Positions 6,883 to 9,418 of a stretch of 9,418 nt of DNA are shown here, in pieces. Source of the stretch: Alcaligenaceae bacterium (GTDB lineage: Bacteria; Pseudomonadota; Gammaproteobacteria; Burkholderiales; Burkholderiaceae); assembly GCA_947372575.1 (NCBI GenBank), contig CANBUF010000048.1:1-9418 (forward strand), written 5' to 3'. The position numbers were made by a program, and so were the translations under genes. How positions within the stretch are numbered: position 1 is the first letter of the stretch; every line of letters begins with the position of its first letter. The notes under the pieces were generated by a model that worked only from the letters and a program-made list of their open reading frames with translations, did not search any database and had not been told where the DNA came from.

Positions 6883-7290
6883 GCGGCGCTCCAGCAACGT
6901 AAACAGCAACATGCCGCTCACCATCGCCGCTACAAAAACCAGGGCCTTCGAATATCCAGCTGCGGCGCTGACAATCGCTGGTCCGGGACAAAAGCCTGCC
7001 AACCCCCAGCCAATCCCGAAGGCCAGACTACCAAAGACCAGGCGTTTTGTGAGCGCCTGGCTGGTTGGCACTTGCATGGGCTGGCCGAGCAGACTGCGCG
7101 TGCGTTTGCGGGTCACAAAAAAGACCACCATCCCGACGCCAATAGCCCCTCCCATGACAAAGGCAAGGGAGGGATCCCATCGCCCGCCCAGATCCAGAAA
7201 GCCCAGCACTTTTGCTGGGTTTGCCATACCAGACATGATCAGGCCGAGTCCGAACACCAACCCCGCCAGTAATGCAGAAACATTCAGCAT
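6874..7290 (-). CDS. YeeE/YedE family membrane protein, second half of a pair
   Basis: A 138-residue integral membrane protein with about four hydrophobic segments (roughly 5-22, 43-60, 85-105 and 112-133) and a basic loop (61-68). MSGMANPAKVLGFLD (19-33) and GWGLAGFCPGPA with Cys101 (94-105) are hallmarks of the YeeE/YedE (sulphur transport, DUF395) family. Full-length members such as the thiosulfate transporter TsuA use conserved cysteines to pass sulfur compounds; split two-gene versions are widespread and resemble PmpA/PmpB of Xylella. It lies 13 bases after its partner gene, so the two are probably cotranscribed and may pair in the inner membrane. The substrate (thiosulfate, sulfide or persulfide) cannot be told from sequence. 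Its stop codon overlaps the T-tract after trpC. Confidence 0.88.
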   Translation of the reverse strand: MLNVSALLAGLVFGLGLIMSGMANPAKVLGFLDLGGRWDPSLAFVMGGAIGVGMVVFFVTRKRTRSLLGQPMQVPTSQALTKRLVFGSLAFGIGWGLAGFCPGPAIVSAAAGYSKALVFVAAMVSGMLLFTLLERRRQ

Positions 7291-7303
7291 GGTTATGCTC
7301 GCT

Positions 7304-7744
7304 CTAATGTGAAAGGATTGGAATCAGATGGCGTACGACATAGACTGTCGCGAACCCTGAGATCATAAAAGCAAGGGTTGCCACCAGCGAACGCACCGAG
7401 CCGCGCGACAAGCCGCAGACGCCGTGCCCACTGGTACAGCCCGAGGCGAAGCGGGTTCCCAGCCCAACCAGTAGACCCGCCACGATCAATGTCACGGTAT
7501 CAGCCTGGATCTCAGGTTTGGGGAACTGCGCGAACAAACCATACACGACGGGCGCCAAGACTATCCCAAGTAAAAATGCCACGCGCCAGACTCGATCACC
7601 ATGCTGCGTCGACCACAAGTTGCCGAGAATACCGCTGATCCCCGCGATCCGACCGCAACTGAGCAAAAGGATGGCCGCAGCCACACCAATCAGTACGCCA
7701 CCGCCAAGCGAAGACCACGGCGTGAACGATTCCCAATTTATCAT
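7304..7744 (-). CDS. YeeE/YedE family membrane protein, first half of a pair
   Basis: A 146-residue inner-membrane protein with hydrophobic segments near 13-31, 54-72, 84-100 and 118-137. It carries CGRIAGISGILG (Cys30, 30-41) and SGCTSGHGVCGLSRGS (Cys103 and Cys110, 101-116), the conserved cysteine motifs of YeeE/YedE proteins. With the next gene it probably forms a split transporter for a reduced sulfur compound (inference from family). AAGGGA about 8 bases before the ATG supports the start. No rhodanese, persulfide dioxygenase or ArsR-type BigR regulator, the common partners of such pairs, is visible in this window. It is first in its two-gene operon and divergent from pap. Confidence 0.9.
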   Translation of the reverse strand: MINWESFTPWSSLGGGVLIGVAAAILLLSCGRIAGISGILGNLWSTQHGDRVWRVAFLLGIVLAPVVYGLFAQFPKPEIQADTVTLIVAGLLVGLGTRFASGCTSGHGVCGLSRGSVRSLVATLAFMISGFATVYVVRHLIPILSH

Positions 7745-7825
7745 GTGTTATTTCCCTTTCGTTGGTCAAGTTTCATTTTTGAATCCCCCCACCATCCACA
7801 ATAAACCTTATTCCGTGCAAGTATC

Positions 7826-7863
7826 AAGCATCAGCCTGCTGGTGAGCAATTAGGATGCTTTTT
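7826..7863 (+). promoter_or_regulatory. Hairpin with T-tract in the YedE/pap divergent gap
   Basis: AAGCATC (7826-7832) pairs with GATGCTT (7854-7860), followed by a run of Ts to 7863. The 21-base loop contains CAGC and GCTG, which can form an inner stem. It looks like an intrinsic terminator for plus-strand RNA, yet no plus-strand gene is apparent before it. A third AAGCAT half-site, on the opposite strand, lies at 7887-7892. Alternative reading: an operator with inverted half-sites. Confidence 0.4.
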
Positions 7864-7871
7864 AGAACCTT

Positions 7872-7901
7872 TTGTGATTTCGGACTATGCTTGAGTGTAA
7901 T
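7872..7901 (+). promoter_or_regulatory. Candidate promoter for pap
   Basis: TTGTGA (7872-7877, 4 of 6 to TTGACA) and TGTAAT (7896-7901, 5 of 6 to TATAAT) are 18 bases apart. Transcription would start near 7908, leaving a leader of about 14 bases before the ATG, which has no clear ribosome binding site. An inverted CAAGCAT half-site (7887-7893) falls in the spacer. Sequence match only. Confidence 0.4.
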
Positions 7902-7921
7902 GGATTCTAAGTCGAGTCAAC

Positions 7922-9394
7922 ATGTTCCAAGAAGCCGAAGCCGATCCGAAGCTGTCACAAGAAGAGTTTAAAAAAATCGAGGCCAGACTGCGGGTACAGC
8001 TGGTCAATGAACAGTACCGGCATATCAACCGCCGTGACCGCGCCCTGCTGATAATGGTCGCAGGCATAGACGGTTCGGGTAAAGGCCAGACTATCAACCT
8101 GCTGAACGAGTGGATGGATCCGCGGCATGTTCATACGATTGCGTTTCCACCTCCCACTAAATCCGAAAAGTCCTTCCCGGCAGCCAGACGTTTTTGGCTC
8201 AGCCTGCCAGAGAAAGGCGAGATCGGGATCGTCTTTGGCTCTGGCTACACACCGCTCTTTCAAGAGGCGGCAAAAAAAAGCATTGACCCCGACAGCCTGG
8301 AGCGACAGATTCTCTTTGTGCGCCGATTCGAAGCCAACATGGTTGCAAATGGTGTCCAGGTCCTGAAACTCTGGTTTCACATGTCGCGTGATGCGCAACA
8401 TGTCCGCACCGAAGAATTGCTCTCAAATCCGTCGACTGCGTGGCAGGTAGACAAACAAGATCTGAAGGCACAAAAAAACTTCAAGTCCATTCGTCGCTCG
8501 GCACAGCTGATCATCGAAGCAACCGATGCGCCCCATTCGCCCTGGGTCATTATTCCGAGCGCAGACCCCCAGCTGCGGGCAGTCCGTACAGCCCAGGCCG
8601 TGCTTGCCGCACTCAAGGCGGGTCCGATCAAGCTCCCTCCCTTTCATGATCCCGCCGCCGCACCACCCAGCCACAAACCAGTCAATCCCCTGGCTCAGCT
8701 CGATCGCAAGGCGTTACTTGGCAAAGTCGAATACGACGCACAGATACTCGCACTGCAAAATCGCCTGGCGGTTGCTGTACGCAGCAAACCCTTCCGAAAA
8801 AAAGCCATTGCAATCGTCTTTGAGGGCGCTGATGCGGCAGGCAAAGGTGGCGCAATCCGTCGTGTCACCCATGCCATTGACGCTCGGCAGTTCAACATCA
8901 TGCCGGTTGCCGCTCCCACGGCCTCAGAGCTCTCGCGCCCTTACTTATGGCGCTTTTGGCGCAACGTTCCGAGCCACGGCCGCGTCTCAATTTTTGATCG
9001 CTCCTGGTACGGCAGGGTGCTCGTCGAGCGCGTTGAAAAGATCGTCAACCGACCAACCTGGTTTCGTGCGTACGAAGAAATCAATGACTTTGAACAGCAG
9101 CTCAGTTTGCATGGGATTATCGTGGTGAAATTCTGGCTGTCGATCACACCCGAAGAACAGCTCAGACGCTTTCGCGAAAGAGAGCATTCACCCTTTAAGC
9201 AATTCAAAATCACAACCGAAGACTGGCGCAACCGCCGCAAGCGTAAAGCCTATGACTCGGCAGCTAGAGATATGCTGATGCATACCAGCACGCCCCAAGC
9301 TCCGTGGCACGTCATCTCGGCCAATGACAAGCGCCATGCTCGCGTCGAAGTACTCAAACACATCGTACAGGCGATTGAACATGCACATACCTGA
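7922..9394 (+). CDS. pap: Polyphosphate:AMP phosphotransferase, two-domain PPK2 (class II)
   Basis: Predicted to phosphorylate AMP to ADP at the expense of polyphosphate, in the cytosol. The 490 residues hold two PPK2 domains. Domain 1 (about 15-235) has a Walker A motif GIDGSGKGQT (48-57), but where active domains have FDRSWYGR it reads VFGSGYT (104-110), without the catalytic Asp and lid Arg. Domain 2 (about 265-488) is intact: EGADAAGKGG (301-310, Lys308), FDRSWYGR (358-365, Asp359) and a basic lid up to about 442. A Pro/Ala-rich linker (about 235-258) joins them. Known class II PPK2 enzymes share this plan, with the C-terminal domain catalytic. The start at 7922 is the first ATG of the frame after the candidate promoter; the ribosome binding site is weak. 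It is divergent from the YedE pair with no obvious metabolic link. Single-domain PPK2 that phosphorylates NDPs is excluded by architecture. Confidence 0.93.
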   Translation: MFQEAEADPKLSQEEFKKIEARLRVQLVNEQYRHINRRDRALLIMVAGIDGSGKGQTINLLNEWMDPRHVHTIAFPPPTKSEKSFPAARRFWLSLPEKGEIGIVFGSGYTPLFQEAAKKSIDPDSLERQILFVRRFEANMVANGVQVLKLWFHMSRDAQHVRTEELLSNPSTAWQVDKQDLKAQKNFKSIRRSAQLIIEATDAPHSPWVIIPSADPQLRAVRTAQAVLAALKAGPIKLPPFHDPAAAPPSHKPVNPLAQLDRKALLGKVEYDAQILALQNRLAVAVRSKPFRKKAIAIVFEGADAAGKGGAIRRVTHAIDARQFNIMPVAAPTASELSRPYLWRFWRNVPSHGRVSIFDRSWYGRVLVERVEKIVNRPTWFRAYEEINDFEQQLSLHGIIVVKFWLSITPEEQLRRFREREHSPFKQFKITTEDWRNRRKRKAYDSAARDMLMHTSTPQAPWHVISANDKRHARVEVLKHIVQAIEHAHT

Positions 9395-9418
9395 CTGCAC
9401 GCTTTGCCAAACAGCTGG
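9395..9418. other. Short tail after pap
   Basis: Twenty-four bases follow the pap stop codon to the window edge. I see no terminator or gene in them; they are too short to judge. Confidence 0.5.

Noticed and set aside
8526..9128. 200-residue plus-strand open frame within pap
   Set aside because: Out of frame with a full-length two-domain PPK2 gene with intact motifs; Ser/Arg/Pro-rich composition typical of a shadow frame.
1..9418. CRISPR arrays, tRNA genes, insertion sequences, prophage or defence genes
   Set aside because: No regularly spaced repeats, cloverleaf-like genes, transposase or phage motifs were seen; nearly all bases are taken by recognised housekeeping genes.

Overview
This window reads as the chromosome of a betaproteobacterium in the order Burkholderiales, most likely family Alcaligenaceae (Bordetella relatives). 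That placement is inferred from remembered protein similarity and from the gene order mltA-apaG / rpe-gph-trpE-trpG-trpD-trpC; no search was run. Coding density is high. I found no tRNA or rRNA gene, insertion sequence, phage gene or CRISPR array.

Layout. Bases 1-1177 (minus strand) hold apaG followed by mltA, a lipoprotein lytic transglycosylase cut off by the window edge. From about 1230 to 6867 (plus strand) lies rpe-gph-trpEGDC: ribulose-5-phosphate epimerase, phosphoglycolate phosphatase, then the genes for anthranilate synthase (both subunits), anthranilate phosphoribosyltransferase and indole-3-glycerol-phosphate synthase. Between gph and trpE there is a short leader peptide with three Trp codons, whose ATG overlaps the gph stop codon, followed about 60 bases later by a strong intrinsic terminator. 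This is a trp attenuator, with a probable internal promoter inside the end of gph. trpF, trpB and trpA are absent here and, as is usual in this group, presumably lie elsewhere.

Bases 6874-7744 (minus strand, convergent with trpC) encode two half-size YeeE/YedE membrane proteins, probably two parts of one sulfur-compound transporter. After a 177-base divergent intergenic region carrying a hairpin and repeated half-sites, 7922-9394 (plus strand) encodes a two-domain PPK2-type polyphosphate:AMP phosphotransferase whose first domain has lost the usual catalytic motif.

The trp genes convert chorismate to indole-3-glycerol phosphate, apart from the missing trpF step. rpe contributes to the pentose phosphate supply and gph clears 2-phosphoglycolate. 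The window is mainly conserved housekeeping DNA; I see no convincing new system. The most interesting parts are regulatory: the gph/trpL overlap with its attenuator, the TTG start of apaG, the convergent trpC/YedE junction, and the structured YedE/pap intergenic region.
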